Source: Ramlibacter cellulosilyticus
GTDB taxonomy: Bacteria; Pseudomonadota; Gammaproteobacteria; Burkholderiales; Burkholderiaceae_C
Direction of reading: 5' to 3'
NCBI RefSeq assembly: GCF_014297465.1
Contig: NZ_JACORT010000004.1
Location: 124,001-188,000 of the forward strand
DNA length: 64,000 nt
Shown: one piece after another, positions 1 to 10,852 of the stretch
How positions within the stretch are numbered: position 1 is the stretch's first letter
Layout of the letters: each line of letters begins with the position of its first letter
Made by a program: the position numbers and the translations under genes
Notes under the pieces: model-generated
What the model was told of the DNA's origin: nothing
Database searches by the model: none
The model's input: the letters and a program-made list of their open reading frames with translations, nothing else

Positions 1-798
1 CGGGTCGGCCGCGTAGTCGCGCGCCGTGAATTCCGCCGGAATCGGCACCTGCCGCACGCGCACGACGACGCGCGGCACGCGGCCGCAGAGGAAGTCCCAG
101 AACGTCGGGACCCCGCCGGGATACACGATCGTCGCATCCAGCATGCAGCGGAACTGCCCGCCCATGGCCTGCAGCGTGAGCGCGAGCGCGCCCGCCCGGG
201 GCTTCAGCAGGTGGCGGTACGGCGAGGCCTGCGCCTCGCGCTTGCGCGGCGTGAAGCGCGTGCCTTCGGCGAAGTTCATGACGCTCGTGGGCACCAGGGA
301 GAACTTGCGGCAGGCGCGCAGGGCCGCTGCGTGGTCCTCCGAACGCAGTTCGGGGCGCTTGCGCAGCTTGTCCTTCCCGTGCCGCTTCATGAAGGGGAAG
401 TCGAGCGCCCACCAGGCGAGCCCGATCACCGGCACGTAGATCAACTGCTGCTTGAGGAAGAACTTCAGCAGCGGGATGCGCCCGCGCAGCACGTGCTGCA
501 GCACGAAGATGTCGACCCAGGACTGGTGGTTGCAGTTCACCAGGTACCACGCGCCAGCGCGCAGGCCCGCCAGCCCCTCCACGTCCCAGCGCGTCGGTTG
601 CGCCAGGTGCATCCACCCGCTGTTGCAGGCCACCCAGCCGTTGGCGAACGCATTGAGCACGGGGTCGACCCGGCGCCGCACCGCGGGGAACGGCAGGGCC
701 AGCTTGAGCAGTGCGCCGGCGAAGACGGGAAGGCTCCACACCAGGGTGTTGAGCACGAGGAGCAGCAGCGCGAGCGCGCCGCGCAGGAACGAAGGCAT
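1..798 (-). CDS. 1-acyl-sn-glycerol-3-phosphate acyltransferase family protein (YihG-like), 3' end outside window
   Basis: The reading frame starts at 798 (MPSFLRGALALL) and stays open to base 1, giving 266 residues without a stop, so the C-terminus lies outside the window. An N-terminal hydrophobic stretch (about residues 5-35) is followed by NHQSWVD (His91 and Asp96, the HX4D catalytic motif) and FAEGTRF (residues 176-182, the substrate-binding EGTR motif). These are diagnostic of membrane glycerolipid acyltransferases, which transfer an acyl chain to a lysophospholipid at the inner membrane. The spacing and flanking sequence resemble the YihG branch more than PlsC. The exact acceptor cannot be read from the sequence. 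It lies 59 bp downstream of the YgiQ-like gene on the same strand. Confidence 0.85.
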   Translation of the reverse strand, partial: MPSFLRGALALLLLVLNTLVWSLPVFAGALLKLALPFPAVRRRVDPVLNAFANGWVACNSGWMHLAQPTRWDVEGLAGLRAGAWYLVNCNHQSWVDIFVLQHVLRGRIPLLKFFLKQQLIYVPVIGLAWWALDFPFMKRHGKDKLRKRPELRSEDHAAALRACRKFSLVPTSVMNFAEGTRFTPRKREAQASPYRHLLKPRAGALALTLQAMGGQFRCMLDATIVYPGGVPTFWDFLCGRVPRVVVRVRQVPIPAEFTARDYAADP

Positions 799-857
799 GG
801 ACGCATCATCGCCACGCACGGCGCGGCGCGCCTTGCGTCGCGTCAAGCATTGCGCGC

Positions 858-3080
<2,223 letters not shown>

Positions 3081-3284
3081 GGGGGGCGGGGAATTGTAGG
3101 GACTTCCCCTGAGCACCAAGGTTCCAGGGACTTTGCCGTCGCATGACAGCACATTGCCCTCCTGGCATCTGCGTGTGGCGTAGATCACACTGCACTCACT
3201 TTATCGCCGGCTTAGACGAAACAAGATGTTGCAGACGTCCAGCCGCTGGGGCACGCTTGCGGTTCGCTGACGAGGAGGAGTCGC

Positions 3285-4064
3285 ATGAACAAGTACGTTG
3301 GGATCCTGGCGGCGTGCGCCGCCTTTGCGGCGTCGCAGCCTGTGGCGGCGCAAGTCCTGGAAGTGTCGGGCGCCACGACCGTCCAACGGCGCGTGCTCGA
3401 GCCGGGCGCGGAGCCGCTCAAGGCGGCCACGGGCATCCAGCTGAAGATCCTGGGCCCGGGCACGGGCAAGGGCATGCTGGCGCTGTTCGACGGCAAGGTG
3501 CCCGTCGCGGCCGCCGGCGAATCGCTGGAAGACGCCGTCGCCAGCGCCAAGGCCGCCGCCGCCGAGGCCGGCCGCACGGTGACCGTGCCCGCCAACCTCG
3601 TGTACCACCCGGTCGCCTCCGACAACATCGTGGTGGCCGTGCACGCCGCCAACCCGGTCAAGACCCTGACGCGCCAGCAGATCAAGGACCTGCTGACCGG
3701 CAAGACGAAGAACTGGAAGGACGTGGGCGGCCCCAACCTGCCGGTGAAGCTCTACGCCGCGGCGCCGGGCCAGGCGGTGCGCAACGCGGTCCAGAAAGGT
3801 TTCATGGAGGGCGCCGAGTACCCGGCGGACGCCACGGACATCCGCACCGCGGTGGAGCAGCTCAAGGTGATCGCTGGCGACCCCGCCGGCATCGGCGCGA
3901 TGAGCGAACCCGTGATCAAGGCCGGCCCGGAGAAGGTCCACGTGGTCACGGGCGCGGTGATTCCCCGGCCGCTGGGCTTCGTCACCATCGGCGCCCCGAA
4001 TCCGCAGGCGCAGAAGATGATCGACTACTTCCGCTCGCCGGAAGGCCAGAAGCAGATCAGGTAG
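3285..4064 (+). CDS. PstS-like periplasmic substrate-binding protein (PBP-like domain)
   Basis: This 259-residue protein begins with a Sec signal peptide ([23 protein letters not shown]) and continues as a phosphate-type binding protein of the PBP-like fold: an SGATT segment near the mature N-terminus, then [22 protein letters not shown] and a helix-rich C-terminus. ATG 3285 follows a GAGGAGG ribosome site. No ABC permease or ATPase genes are adjacent. Instead a methyl-accepting chemotaxis protein starts 8 bp after its stop codon. This suggests that it presents a ligand to that receptor rather than feeding a transporter. The ligand is unknown; an oxyanion is only a guess from the family. Confidence 0.8.
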   Translation: MNKYVGILAACAAFAASQPVAAQVLEVSGATTVQRRVLEPGAEPLKAATGIQLKILGPGTGKGMLALFDGKVPVAAAGESLEDAVASAKAAAAEAGRTVTVPANLVYHPVASDNIVVAVHAANPVKTLTRQQIKDLLTGKTKNWKDVGGPNLPVKLYAAAPGQAVRNAVQKGFMEGAEYPADATDIRTAVEQLKVIAGDPAGIGAMSEPVIKAGPEKVHVVTGAVIPRPLGFVTIGAPNPQAQKMIDYFRSPEGQKQIR

Positions 4065-4072
4065 GTCCTGCG

Positions 4073-5716
4073 ATGCGCCATCTGAAGGTCGGCGTCCGCC
4101 TCGCAGTCGGCTTCGGCCTGCTGCTGGCGCTCATGGTCGCGGCGGTGCTGGTCGGCCTGCTCGGCATCCGCTCGGCACAGGAACAGGCCACCCGCCTGGA
4201 ACAGGAGAACATCGCGCTGCTGAAGGCGACCAGCGCCATGCAGGTGGCGCAGCTGAACCAGGCCGTCGCCATCCGCGATTTCGTCGGCATGGCCGACGTG
4301 GAGAGCCAGCGCGCCGCCCTGCGCGCGCTGAGGGCGGGCGAAACGGCGTACGCCGAAGCGCTCGCGGTGCTGACGCGACTCGCCACCGACGGCAGCCTCG
4401 GCGGCGAGCTGCTCGCGCAGGCGAGCCAGCTCGAATCGGCCAGCAAGCGGGTCAACGCGAAGGTCAGCGAGGCGCTGGACCTCGTCGACACCGCGGAGTA
4501 CCAGCAGGCACAGTCCGTCGTCTACAAGGAGGTGCGTCCGCTTCAGGCCGCCATCGCGACGCAGTTGCGCGAGCTGGCGGGGCGGACCCATGTCCTCGCC
4601 CAGGAGCGCGCCACGGCCGCACGGCTGGAGGCGCAGTCGAACGAGCGTCGCCTCGCACTGGTGCTCGCGGCGGCGCTGCTGCTCGGCGTGGGTGCCACGG
4701 TGCTGATCACGCGGGGCATCGTGCGTCCGCTGGCCGACGCCGTGCGCACCGCCGAGCGCGTCGCCGACGGCGACCTGACCGGGCACGAAGTGCGTGCGGG
4801 CCGCGACGAGACCGGTCGCGTCCTCGCGGCGCTCGCAGGCATGCAGCAGGCGCTGAACGGGCTGGTGCGCTCCGTCCGGGTGGGGGCGGAAGGCGTGAAC
4901 CACGCCTCGGCGCGGCTCTCGAGCGGCAACGCCGAACTCGCCGCCCGCACGGAAGAACAGGCAGCTGCGCTCGAGGAGGCGGCCGCCAGCGTCGAGGAAC
5001 TCACGGCCAGCGTCAAGCACAACACGGGCAGCGCGCTCAAGGGCAGCGAACTCGCGCGCGAAGCCGCGCAGCTGGCCGGCAGCGGCGGCACCGCCGTGCA
5101 GGACGTGATGGGAACGATGGCGGGCATCCAGAAGTCGGCCCGCCGCGTGTCCGACATCGTGGGCATGATGGACGAGATCGCGTTCCAGACCAACCTGCTG
5201 GCGCTCAACGCCGCGGTCGAAGCGGCACGCGCCGGCGACCAGGGCCGCGGCTTCGCCGTGGTGGCGGCGCAGGTCCGCGTGCTGGCGCAGCGCAGCGCCG
5301 AGGCGGCGCGCGACATCAAGCAGCTCGCGCACGAGGCCGTCGGCCAGGCGGACACCGGCGCCAAGGCAGCCGAACGCGCCAGCGAGACCATGGAGAAGGT
5401 CGTGCGCGTTGCCCGCGACGTCGCGGAAGTCGTGTCGGACATCGCGCGGGCGAGCGAGGAGCAGCGCTCCGGCATCGAGCAGGTGAACACCACGGTGAGC
5501 CAGCTCGAGACCGCGACGCAGAGCAACGCGGGGCTGGTCCAGGAGATCAGCACGCTCACCGACGCCCTGCTCTCCGGTGCGCGCGACCTCGTCGCGGCCG
5601 CGAACCGCTTCCGGCTCGACGCGGGAGAAGCCCACGCTGGCGGCTTCGACGACCAGGCGCCGGTGCAGGAGCCGCCCGCCGTCGGCTGGCAGGAAACGCG
5701 GCCCGCCCTGACCTAG
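4073..5716 (+). CDS. Methyl-accepting chemotaxis protein
   Basis: A 547-residue transducer starting at ATG 4073 ([20 protein letters not shown]). Topology: TM1 at about residues 10-30, a periplasmic four-helix-type sensor of about 160 residues, TM2 ([18 protein letters not shown]) near 200-218, a HAMP domain, then a long coiled-coil signalling domain containing the highly conserved hairpin tip ([20 protein letters not shown]) that contacts CheA and CheW. The sensor domain resembles the Tar/Tsr-like 4HB type. It forms a two-gene unit with the preceding periplasmic binding protein. No pentapeptide for CheR/CheB docking is visible at the C-terminus. Its TAG stop overlaps the stop of the convergent downstream gene within a single CTAG. 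Confidence 0.95.
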   Translation: MRHLKVGVRLAVGFGLLLALMVAAVLVGLLGIRSAQEQATRLEQENIALLKATSAMQVAQLNQAVAIRDFVGMADVESQRAALRALRAGETAYAEALAVLTRLATDGSLGGELLAQASQLESASKRVNAKVSEALDLVDTAEYQQAQSVVYKEVRPLQAAIATQLRELAGRTHVLAQERATAARLEAQSNERRLALVLAAALLLGVGATVLITRGIVRPLADAVRTAERVADGDLTGHEVRAGRDETGRVLAALAGMQQALNGLVRSVRVGAEGVNHASARLSSGNAELAARTEEQAAALEEAAASVEELTASVKHNTGSALKGSELAREAAQLAGSGGTAVQDVMGTMAGIQKSARRVSDIVGMMDEIAFQTNLLALNAAVEAARAGDQGRGFAVVAAQVRVLAQRSAEAARDIKQLAHEAVGQADTGAKAAERASETMEKVVRVARDVAEVVSDIARASEEQRSGIEQVNTTVSQLETATQSNAGLVQEISTLTDALLSGARDLVAAANRFRLDAGEAHAGGFDDQAPVQEPPAVGWQETRPALT

Positions 5717-5904
5717 CGAGCGTCGTCCTGCAGGCAGCGTTCGCGCGCACGCGCCACGAGCCGCAGGACTTCCTCCGCGTCGGGCGCCTTCGCCATCAGC
5801 CCCAGCGCAACCATCGCGAGCAGCAGCTCGCTGCGCGCGGGGCCGACCTCCCCGAGCGCCCGGCACAAGGCGGTGTAGCTGCGATCCAGCTCGGTGTCGC
5901 TCAT
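5713..5904 (-). CDS. Small protein coupled to a flavin hydroxylase (DUF2783-like)
   Basis: A 63-residue protein ([21 protein letters not shown]...) whose ATG overlaps the TGA of the upstream hydroxylase gene by four bases (ATGA), so its translation is probably coupled. It is predicted to be all-helical and has no signal peptide or membrane segment. Size, position and sequence feel ([24 protein letters not shown]) resemble the DUF2783 proteins I recall next to FAD-dependent hydroxylases in Burkholderiales; this was not searched. A role as a small partner of the hydroxylase is inferred from the coupling only. Confidence 0.7.
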   Translation of the reverse strand: MSDTELDRSYTALCRALGEVGPARSELLLAMVALGLMAKAPDAEEVLRLVARARERCLQDDAR

Positions 5905-7490
5905 GGCGCGAGTCCCTTCTCTTCCAGGCAGGCGAGCACGGGCGCGGGATCCAGGCCCCGCCACCGGCCCATCACGTAGCCGTCCGGACGAACGAGCACC
6001 AGCCCCGTCGCCCCGGGCGCGGGCAGGCCGTAGCGCGCCCATGCCTGCCCGTGCGCATCGGCTTCCGGTGCGATCTCCAGGACCCCGATGCCGTGCGCCG
6101 CGAGGTCGGCCACGGCGTGCGGCACCGCGCCGTCGCAGAACACCAGGCAGGTGAAGTCCGTGCCGAAGCAGCGCGTGAGGTGCCAGGCGCCTTGCCGCCC
6201 CTGCAACAGCGCCTCCGGGGCAGGCTGCCCCGGAGCCGCCTGCGCGTTCGCCCACGCACCCTGCTCCGGCGCGTTCAGCGGCGAATCGCCGTATGCGACC
6301 GGCGCGACCTGCCGCGGGTTGATCAGGGAGCGCACCGCCGGCTCGTCCAGCGCGAGCCGCAGCGTCGCCTCGCGCAGCAGCCGGAACGCGAAATCCGGCG
6401 GCGCCATGAACTCGGTGCTCTTGGCGCCGTAGGCGATGTTCTCGCGCGCGGCCTGCACGCGTTCGGACGAATACGTGTCCAGCAGCGCGTCGGCCGCGCC
6501 GCCTTCGAGCACGAGCGCCAGCTTCCACGCGAGGTTCGCCGCGTCGTCGAGGCCGGAGTTCAGCCCGCGCACGCCGAAGATCGGCACCAGGTGCGCCGCA
6601 TCGCCGGCGAACAGCACGCGCCCGTGGCGGTACGCGGGCAAGGTGAGGCACTTCGCGTTGTACATCGAGGCCCACAGCAGCTGCCAGGGCGCGTCCTCGC
6701 CGATCATCGCGAGGTGGCTCTGCACGCGCGGCAGGATGTTCTCCGGCTTCAGCGCCTCCACCGCATCCTCGCCGTCCCGCAGCTGGTAGTCGATGCGCCA
6801 GACCGAGTCCGGCTGGCGGTGCATCAGCAGCGTGGAGCCGGGGTTGGAGGGCGGATCGAACCACGCCAGGCGCTCCACCGGGCGGCGCGTCTCCTGCACG
6901 ATGTCGACGATCACGTAGCGGCCTTCGTACTGCGTGCCCTCGAAGGCGAGCCCGAGCTGCTCGCGCACGGTGCTGCGGCCGCCGTCGCAGGCCACGACGT
7001 GGTCCGCGCGGATGCGCTGCGGGCCGGCGGGTCCCTCGGCCTCCACGACCACCCCGTCCGGCCCCGCGTCGAGGTCGACGAGGCGCGTGGACCAGGCGAC
7101 CTGCACGAGGTCCGGCACGCCTTGCAGCGCCGCGTGCACGAAGGCTTCCACGTGGTACTGCTGGATGTTCACCATGGGCGCGAAGCGCTGCGTGGGCTCG
7201 TGCGGCATCTCGAAGTGCAGCACTTCGCGGTCGCGCCAGTAGCTGCGCCCGCCGGTCCACGGCAAGGCCTTCGCGGCGAGCGCGGGGCCCGCTCCCGCCG
7301 TCCAGAGGATCTCCTGGGAACGCCGCGAGATGCAGATGGCGCGGCTGCCCGTGCAATGGCCCGCGTCCGCCTCCAGCACCAGGCTGCGCACGCCGTGGCG
7401 CGCCAGCAGCGCGGCCAGGGTGAGTCCCACCGGTCCGCCGCCGGCGATGAGAACCGGAACGGTGTCCGGCAGCGGAGGGGATGAGGCCAC
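5901..7490 (-). CDS. FAD-dependent aromatic hydroxylase (class A flavoprotein monooxygenase)
   Basis: A 529-residue enzyme of the p-hydroxybenzoate/MhpA hydroxylase family. It has the N-terminal Rossmann FAD motif GGGPVGLTLAALLARHG, a DG-type motif (CDGGRSTVREQLG) and the GD motif (GDAAHLVPIFGVRGLNSG) that binds the FAD ribityl. The C-terminus carries the thioredoxin-like fold domain of the phenol-hydroxylase branch. These enzymes use NAD(P)H and O2 to hydroxylate phenolic substrates in the cytoplasm. I chose GTG 7490 because AGGAG sits five bases upstream; an in-frame GTG at 7517 would add nine residues without a ribosome site. The substrate is not determined: no ring-cleavage genes are nearby. 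The downstream small gene overlaps it. Confidence 0.88.
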   Translation of the reverse strand: MASSPPLPDTVPVLIAGGGPVGLTLAALLARHGVRSLVLEADAGHCTGSRAICISRRSQEILWTAGAGPALAAKALPWTGGRSYWRDREVLHFEMPHEPTQRFAPMVNIQQYHVEAFVHAALQGVPDLVQVAWSTRLVDLDAGPDGVVVEAEGPAGPQRIRADHVVACDGGRSTVREQLGLAFEGTQYEGRYVIVDIVQETRRPVERLAWFDPPSNPGSTLLMHRQPDSVWRIDYQLRDGEDAVEALKPENILPRVQSHLAMIGEDAPWQLLWASMYNAKCLTLPAYRHGRVLFAGDAAHLVPIFGVRGLNSGLDDAANLAWKLALVLEGGAADALLDTYSSERVQAARENIAYGAKSTEFMAPPDFAFRLLREATLRLALDEPAVRSLINPRQVAPVAYGDSPLNAPEQGAWANAQAAPGQPAPEALLQGRQGAWHLTRCFGTDFTCLVFCDGAVPHAVADLAAHGIGVLEIAPEADAHGQAWARYGLPAPGATGLVLVRPDGYVMGRWRGLDPAPVLACLEEKGLAP

Positions 7491-7544
7491 GCAAGCTCCT
7501 GTATCGTGCGGCGCCACTCTAGCGCACGCACGGGACGAGGAGCG

Positions 7545-7838
7545 CTAGCGGTCCTTGGGCAGCTTGCCGCGCGCCGCTTCCAGCTCCCAGGGGCTGTCCT
7601 CGACGTTCGGGCCGTCCGGATACGACGCGGGCCCTTTCGCGATGCCGGGCCGCGCGCGCGCGCCGGGCACGCCGGCGGGCACCTGCGCGCCCGCTTCGTC
7701 CAGGACGCCCTCGGCCCCCGCGGGCGGCTGCTGGGTGGCCTGGTCGCCGAGCGTCTTGTTGCCGCAGCCGTCGGCGTTGCCGTGGTTCTCGTTGCCCCCG
7801 CGGTCGCCCTCGGGGCCGATGCTCGTGTTCGTGCTCAT
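7545..7838 (-). CDS. Hypothetical small hydrophilic, probably disordered protein
   Basis: A 97-residue protein (MSTNTSIGPEGDRGGNENHG...) rich in Gly, Asn, Pro, Ala and charged residues, with no hydrophobic segment. The composition suggests an intrinsically disordered cytoplasmic protein. It is one of several short hydrophilic orphans in the first 31 kb. A TCCTACA motif lies on the minus strand at 7902-7896 upstream, but the -10 that would follow (CAGGTG) is poor. I do not recognise the family. Confidence 0.6.
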   Translation of the reverse strand: MSTNTSIGPEGDRGGNENHGNADGCGNKTLGDQATQQPPAGAEGVLDEAGAQVPAGVPGARARPGIAKGPASYPDGPNVEDSPWELEAARGKLPKDR

Positions 7839-7951
7839 GGGGACGAATCTAGGCGCGGCCGGCGGCCGCACCTGCAAGCAGCGCCGCCGGGGCGGTGTAG
7901 GACGCCACGCGCGCAGCTCCTAAACTGGGCAGCCCCACAGGAGGAGCGCCC

Positions 7952-8854
7952 ATGCCGATCTTCAGCACCCTTCGCATCACCCAGGACGAGCAGCATCCCC
8001 GCATCGCGCGGCTGCTCCTCGACCGGCCCGAGCGCCTGAACGCCATCAACGAGGAGATGCCGCGCGAGATCCGCGCGGCAGTGGACTGGGCGAATGCCAA
8101 CGACGAGGTGCACGTGATCGTCGTGGAAGGCGCCGGCAAGGGCTTCTGCGGCGGCTACGACCTTTCCATCTTCGGCCAGGGCGACGTCGACCACCCGTGC
8201 CAGCAGGAACGCAGCCCCTGGGACCCGATGGTCGACTACGCCTACATGAAGCGCAACACCGAGGACTTCATGGCGTTGTGGCGCAGCCCGAAGCCGACGA
8301 TCGCGAAAGTGCACGGCCACGCGGTGGCGGGCGGCAGCGACATCGCGCTGTGCTGCGACCTGCTGGTGATGGCGGAGGACGCACGCATCGGCTACATGCC
8401 CACGCGCGTGTGGGGTTGCCCCACCACCGCGATGTGGACCTTCCGCCTCGGCCCCACGCGCGCCAAGCAACTCATGTTCACCGGCGACACCATCGACGGC
8501 CGCACGGCCGCCGCGTGGGGGCTGGCCAACGAAGCGGTCGCTGCCGAGGCGCTGGACGCCGCCACGCTGGCGCTCGCGCAGCGCATCGCGGGCGTGCCGC
8601 GCAGCCACCTCGCGATGCACAAGCTCGTGGTGAACCAGGTGCTGCTCACGATGGGCCTCGAGCAGGCGCAGAGCATGGCCACCGTGTTCGACGGCATCAC
8701 GCGCCACAACCCGGAAGGCCTGTGGTTTCGCCGCTATGCCCAGGCCGAGGGCTTCAAGGCCGCCGTGCAGTGGCGCGACAGCGGCCGGCCCGTTCCCGAA
8801 GGAGACGAGGCGCGCGCGCTCGCGGAGCAGCTGAGGCGGGACCGGCAGGGCTGA
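7952..8854 (+). CDS. Enoyl-CoA hydratase/isomerase (crotonase) family protein
   Basis: A 300-residue crotonase-fold protein starting at ATG 7952 after a GGAGGAG ribosome site. Family features visible: [16 protein letters not shown] at the N-terminus, the CoA-binding oxyanion region [12 protein letters not shown], and [28 protein letters not shown] with the second oxyanion glycines. The member is longer than the typical 260 residues, with an insertion after GGYDLSIF (residues about 72-100). The catalytic glutamate positions of true hydratases are not clearly occupied, so isomerase, hydrolase or other crotonase chemistry is possible. It stands alone, not in an operon with beta-oxidation genes. 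Confidence 0.85.
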   Translation: MPIFSTLRITQDEQHPRIARLLLDRPERLNAINEEMPREIRAAVDWANANDEVHVIVVEGAGKGFCGGYDLSIFGQGDVDHPCQQERSPWDPMVDYAYMKRNTEDFMALWRSPKPTIAKVHGHAVAGGSDIALCCDLLVMAEDARIGYMPTRVWGCPTTAMWTFRLGPTRAKQLMFTGDTIDGRTAAAWGLANEAVAAEALDAATLALAQRIAGVPRSHLAMHKLVVNQVLLTMGLEQAQSMATVFDGITRHNPEGLWFRRYAQAEGFKAAVQWRDSGRPVPEGDEARALAEQLRRDRQG

Positions 8855-8902
8855 GTTCCCCTGCCCCTGCGCAAGCCAGCTCCTACACCAGCCGCGCGCA
8901 CG

Positions 8903-8936
8903 TCCGACATGCACGGCGCCCGGCCGTTCTTACATT
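8903..8936 (+). promoter_or_regulatory. Putative bipartite promoter (TCCGACA - 21 bp - TACATT)
   Basis: TCCGACA at 8903-8909 is followed after 21 bp by TACATT at 8931-8936, about 50 bp before the Q-rich small gene. The same arrangement occurs before several other genes in this window (Ku, small lipoprotein, small hydrophilic proteins, heme oxygenase). It is assigned by visual comparison only. Confidence 0.4.
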
Positions 8937-8988
8937 GGTTGTCGGACCGGCCCCACGCCGGCCCTCTCGCAACTTCAAGGAGAGCACG

Positions 8989-9252
8989 ATGGCACAAGGC
9001 CAAGAGCAGAACCGCCAGCAGGACCAACACAACCAGCAGAACCAGGGTGGCTCCGGCATGAACCAGGGCGGCAGCCAGCAGCAGGACCGGGGACAGGCCT
9101 CGCAGGACCAGCAACGGCAACGCCAGCAGGACCAGCAGCAGGATCGCGGCCAGGCATCGCAGGACCAGCAGCGCCAGCAGTCCGGCAACCAGCAGTCCGG
9201 CAGCCAGCAGGACCAGCAACGCCAGGACCAGCAAAGGCAGGACCAGCGCTGA
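8989..9252 (+). CDS. Glutamine-rich low-complexity small protein
   Basis: An 87-residue protein (MAQGQEQNRQQDQHNQQNQ...) made almost entirely of Gln, Asp, Arg, Gly, Asn and Ser. It contains an internal repeat, RGQASQDQQRQ, seen twice. ATG 8989 follows AAGGAG, and a strong hairpin terminator follows at 9273, so it is a real monocistronic unit despite its odd composition. It has no cysteine, no hydrophobic core and no signal peptide. By composition it resembles stress-induced hydrophilic or KGG-type proteins; this is a guess. Function unknown. Confidence 0.75.
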   Translation: MAQGQEQNRQQDQHNQQNQGGSGMNQGGSQQQDRGQASQDQQRQRQQDQQQDRGQASQDQQRQQSGNQQSGSQQDQQRQDQQRQDQR

Positions 9253-9272
9253 TACGGACCTTCCACAGGACG

Positions 9273-9304
9273 GAGGCGGGGCGGTACCCCGCCTCTTGTT
9301 TTTT
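9273..9304 (+). terminator. Rho-independent terminator after the Q-rich gene
   Basis: The stem GAGGCGGGG (9273-9281) pairs with CCCCGCCTC (9287-9295) across a five-base loop and is followed by TTGTTTTTT. It lies 20 bp after the stop of the Q-rich gene. Confidence 0.85.
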
Positions 9305-9328
9305 GCGCGATGCCCTAAGCTCGCGGCC

Positions 9329-9874
9329 ATGAGCGACGAGCACGATCCCACCGAGGTGCTGCGGTTCTGGCGCGACGCCGGCCCCGCGCGCTGGTTCCGC
9401 GTCGACGCTGGCTTCGACGCCCTCTTCCGCGATCGCTTCCTTGCCGCGCACGAAGCCGCGGCCACCGGCCGCCTGGCGCACTGGAGCGAATCGCCGGACG
9501 GCGCGCTCGCCCTGGTCCTGCTGCTGGACCAGTTCCCGCGCAATGCCTTCCGTGGCACGCCGCGCGTCTACGCCACCGATGCCAAGGCACGCGAGGTCGC
9601 CGACGCGGCGATCGCGGCGGGACACGACCTGCGCGTCGAGCCGTCGCTGCGCCCCTTCTTCTACCTCCCGTTCATGCACTCGGAAGAACTGCGCGACCTG
9701 GACCGGTGCGTGGCGCTCACCCGGGAGCTCGGCGGCGAGCACCTGCGCTTCGCGCAGCACCACCGGGGCATCGTGGAACGCTTCGGCCGTTTCCCGCACC
9801 GCAACGCGGTGCTGGGACGCCGCAGTTCAGCGGAGGAAGAGCGCTTCCTGGCGGAAGGCGGGTTCCGCGGCTAG
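9329..9874 (+). CDS. DUF924 family protein
   Basis: A 181-residue cytoplasmic protein. Family hallmarks are VLRFWRDAG at the start, RWF, and the core LVLLLDQFPRNAFRGTPRVYATD, followed by PFFYLPFMHSEE and a HRG..RFGRFPHRNAVLGR segment. Length and motif order match DUF924 (alpha-helical, TPR-like, function unknown). ATG 9329 is chosen as the first start of the conserved region. Its TAG stop is also the first three bases of the 274-bp palindromic element. Confidence 0.88.
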   Translation: MSDEHDPTEVLRFWRDAGPARWFRVDAGFDALFRDRFLAAHEAAATGRLAHWSESPDGALALVLLLDQFPRNAFRGTPRVYATDAKAREVADAAIAAGHDLRVEPSLRPFFYLPFMHSEELRDLDRCVALTRELGGEHLRFAQHHRGIVERFGRFPHRNAVLGRRSSAEEERFLAEGGFRG

Positions 9875-10145
9875 GAGCCTGCGCGGCAGAGAAACGGGCC
9901 TGCGCCGGTGCCTGGAAGCGCGCCAGGCTAGGCGCGGGCGACGCCGTGTAGTTCATCTACACAAGGAGCCCGCAACAACGCATGGCGCGCTTCCAGGCAC
10001 CGGCCCGAAGGGTTGGGCCGATAAGGGGGCGCCTGCGTCGTTGCGAAAGCGGGTCAAGCCGTCCAGGCTTGACCCGCTTTCGCGCCTAGCATCCGCCCCC
10101 TTCTCGGCCCAACGCAGGCCCGTTTCTCTGCCGCGCAGGCTCCTA
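9872..10145. repeat. 274-bp structured palindromic element, copy 1
   Basis: It is bounded by perfect 33-bp terminal inverted repeats (9872-9904 and 10113-10145, beginning TAGGAGCCTGCG). Inside are two arms. Arm A pairs 9905-9925 with 9983-10003 (21 bp), extended by 9934-9939/9968-9973 and 9946-9951/9957-9962. Arm B pairs 10012-10031 with 10094-10113 (one mismatch) and carries a hairpin 10043-10060/10066-10083 (18 bp, five-base loop). The whole can be drawn as a three-way junction. A second copy of exactly 274 bp lies at 29778-30051, differing at seven positions. No open frame of note. It sits between convergent genes and supplies the last codon (stop) of both. It may be a MITE-like element, a bidirectional terminator or a structured RNA. 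Confidence 0.93.
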
Positions 10146-10766
10146 ACAAACGATGTCGACGGCGGTCGCTTCGCTGTGCAGCGCGAGCGTCGACAGGTCG
10201 AGTTCGGAGTCCTCGAAGTCGGGGGCGTCCGCGTCGGCATGCAGCCGCACGCGGCCCTCGTTGGGCCCGTAGGTCTCGGGAGAGATGACGATGCCGCCGA
10301 CACTGGCGCTCGCGGCGACGGCCGCGGCGCGCTCCGGCTGGCTGCCCAGGGGGGTGCACCACAGGCGCCCCTGCACGCGGAAGTAGGCCAGCGTGCAGAC
10401 CCCGCTCACCACCCCGATGCGCAGCGGCATGGTGTCCGCCACGCGCTGCAGCTCGATGGCCATGCGCACGGCAGCGCCGGGGTTCTCGAAGGTCACCAGC
10501 GCAGCGCCGTCCTGGTAGGGGTCGAGCCGGCCGTTGTGGCGGCCGTTGAGGACCTGCAGGGCCTGGTGGAACGAAGCGAGCCCGTCCGCCCGGGAAGGGG
10601 CGGCGCTCAGGTCCGCGTGGACCAGCGTGAGGTGGCGTTGTTCGAAGCGGATGCTGTCGCGCTCCTCCCCGAGGAAGAGCCCCTTCCAGACGGTGGCGGG
10701 CAGCTGGTGCAGCACCTTGTCCGAGAGGGCCTCGAGCAGCAGGGCACGTTCCTGGACTGATTGCAT
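10143..10766 (-). CDS. Class III nucleotide-cyclase-like protein, probably degenerate
   Basis: A 207-residue protein starting at ATG 10766 (MQSVQERALLLEALSDK), preceded by AAGGGG. The second half looks like a class III adenylate/guanylate cyclase homology domain: LTLVHADLS in place of the usual metal-binding strand, MPLRIGVVSGV, and PLGSQPERAAAVAASASVGGIVISPETY matching the usual GD-VN-AARL-A--G-I-IS pattern. Several catalytic positions differ (no clear second metal Asp or transition-state Asn/Arg pair), so it may bind rather than make nucleotides. No regulatory domain is fused. Its stop codon is the edge of the 274-bp element. Confidence 0.6.
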   Translation of the reverse strand: MQSVQERALLLEALSDKVLHQLPATVWKGLFLGEERDSIRFEQRHLTLVHADLSAAPSRADGLASFHQALQVLNGRHNGRLDPYQDGAALVTFENPGAAVRMAIELQRVADTMPLRIGVVSGVCTLAYFRVQGRLWCTPLGSQPERAAAVAASASVGGIVISPETYGPNEGRVRLHADADAPDFEDSELDLSTLALHSEATAVDIVC

Positions 10767-10852
10767 CTTTTCCCCTTGCGACGTAACGGGATGAAACCAC
10801 GCACTCATCCGTGACGCGATAGGGAAAACGGTCGGGCTGCTAGGGGATTTTC

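Noticed and set aside
7869..7902. TCCTACA motif on the minus strand before the 97-residue gene
   Set aside because: The upstream box is exact, but the hexamer at the expected spacing is CAGGTG, too far from a -10; not listed as a promoter.
9957..10100. Small open frames inside the 274-bp element as a possible encoded peptide
   Set aside because: Frames are short, have no consistent start with a ribosome site in both copies, and the substitution pattern follows stem pairing, not codons.
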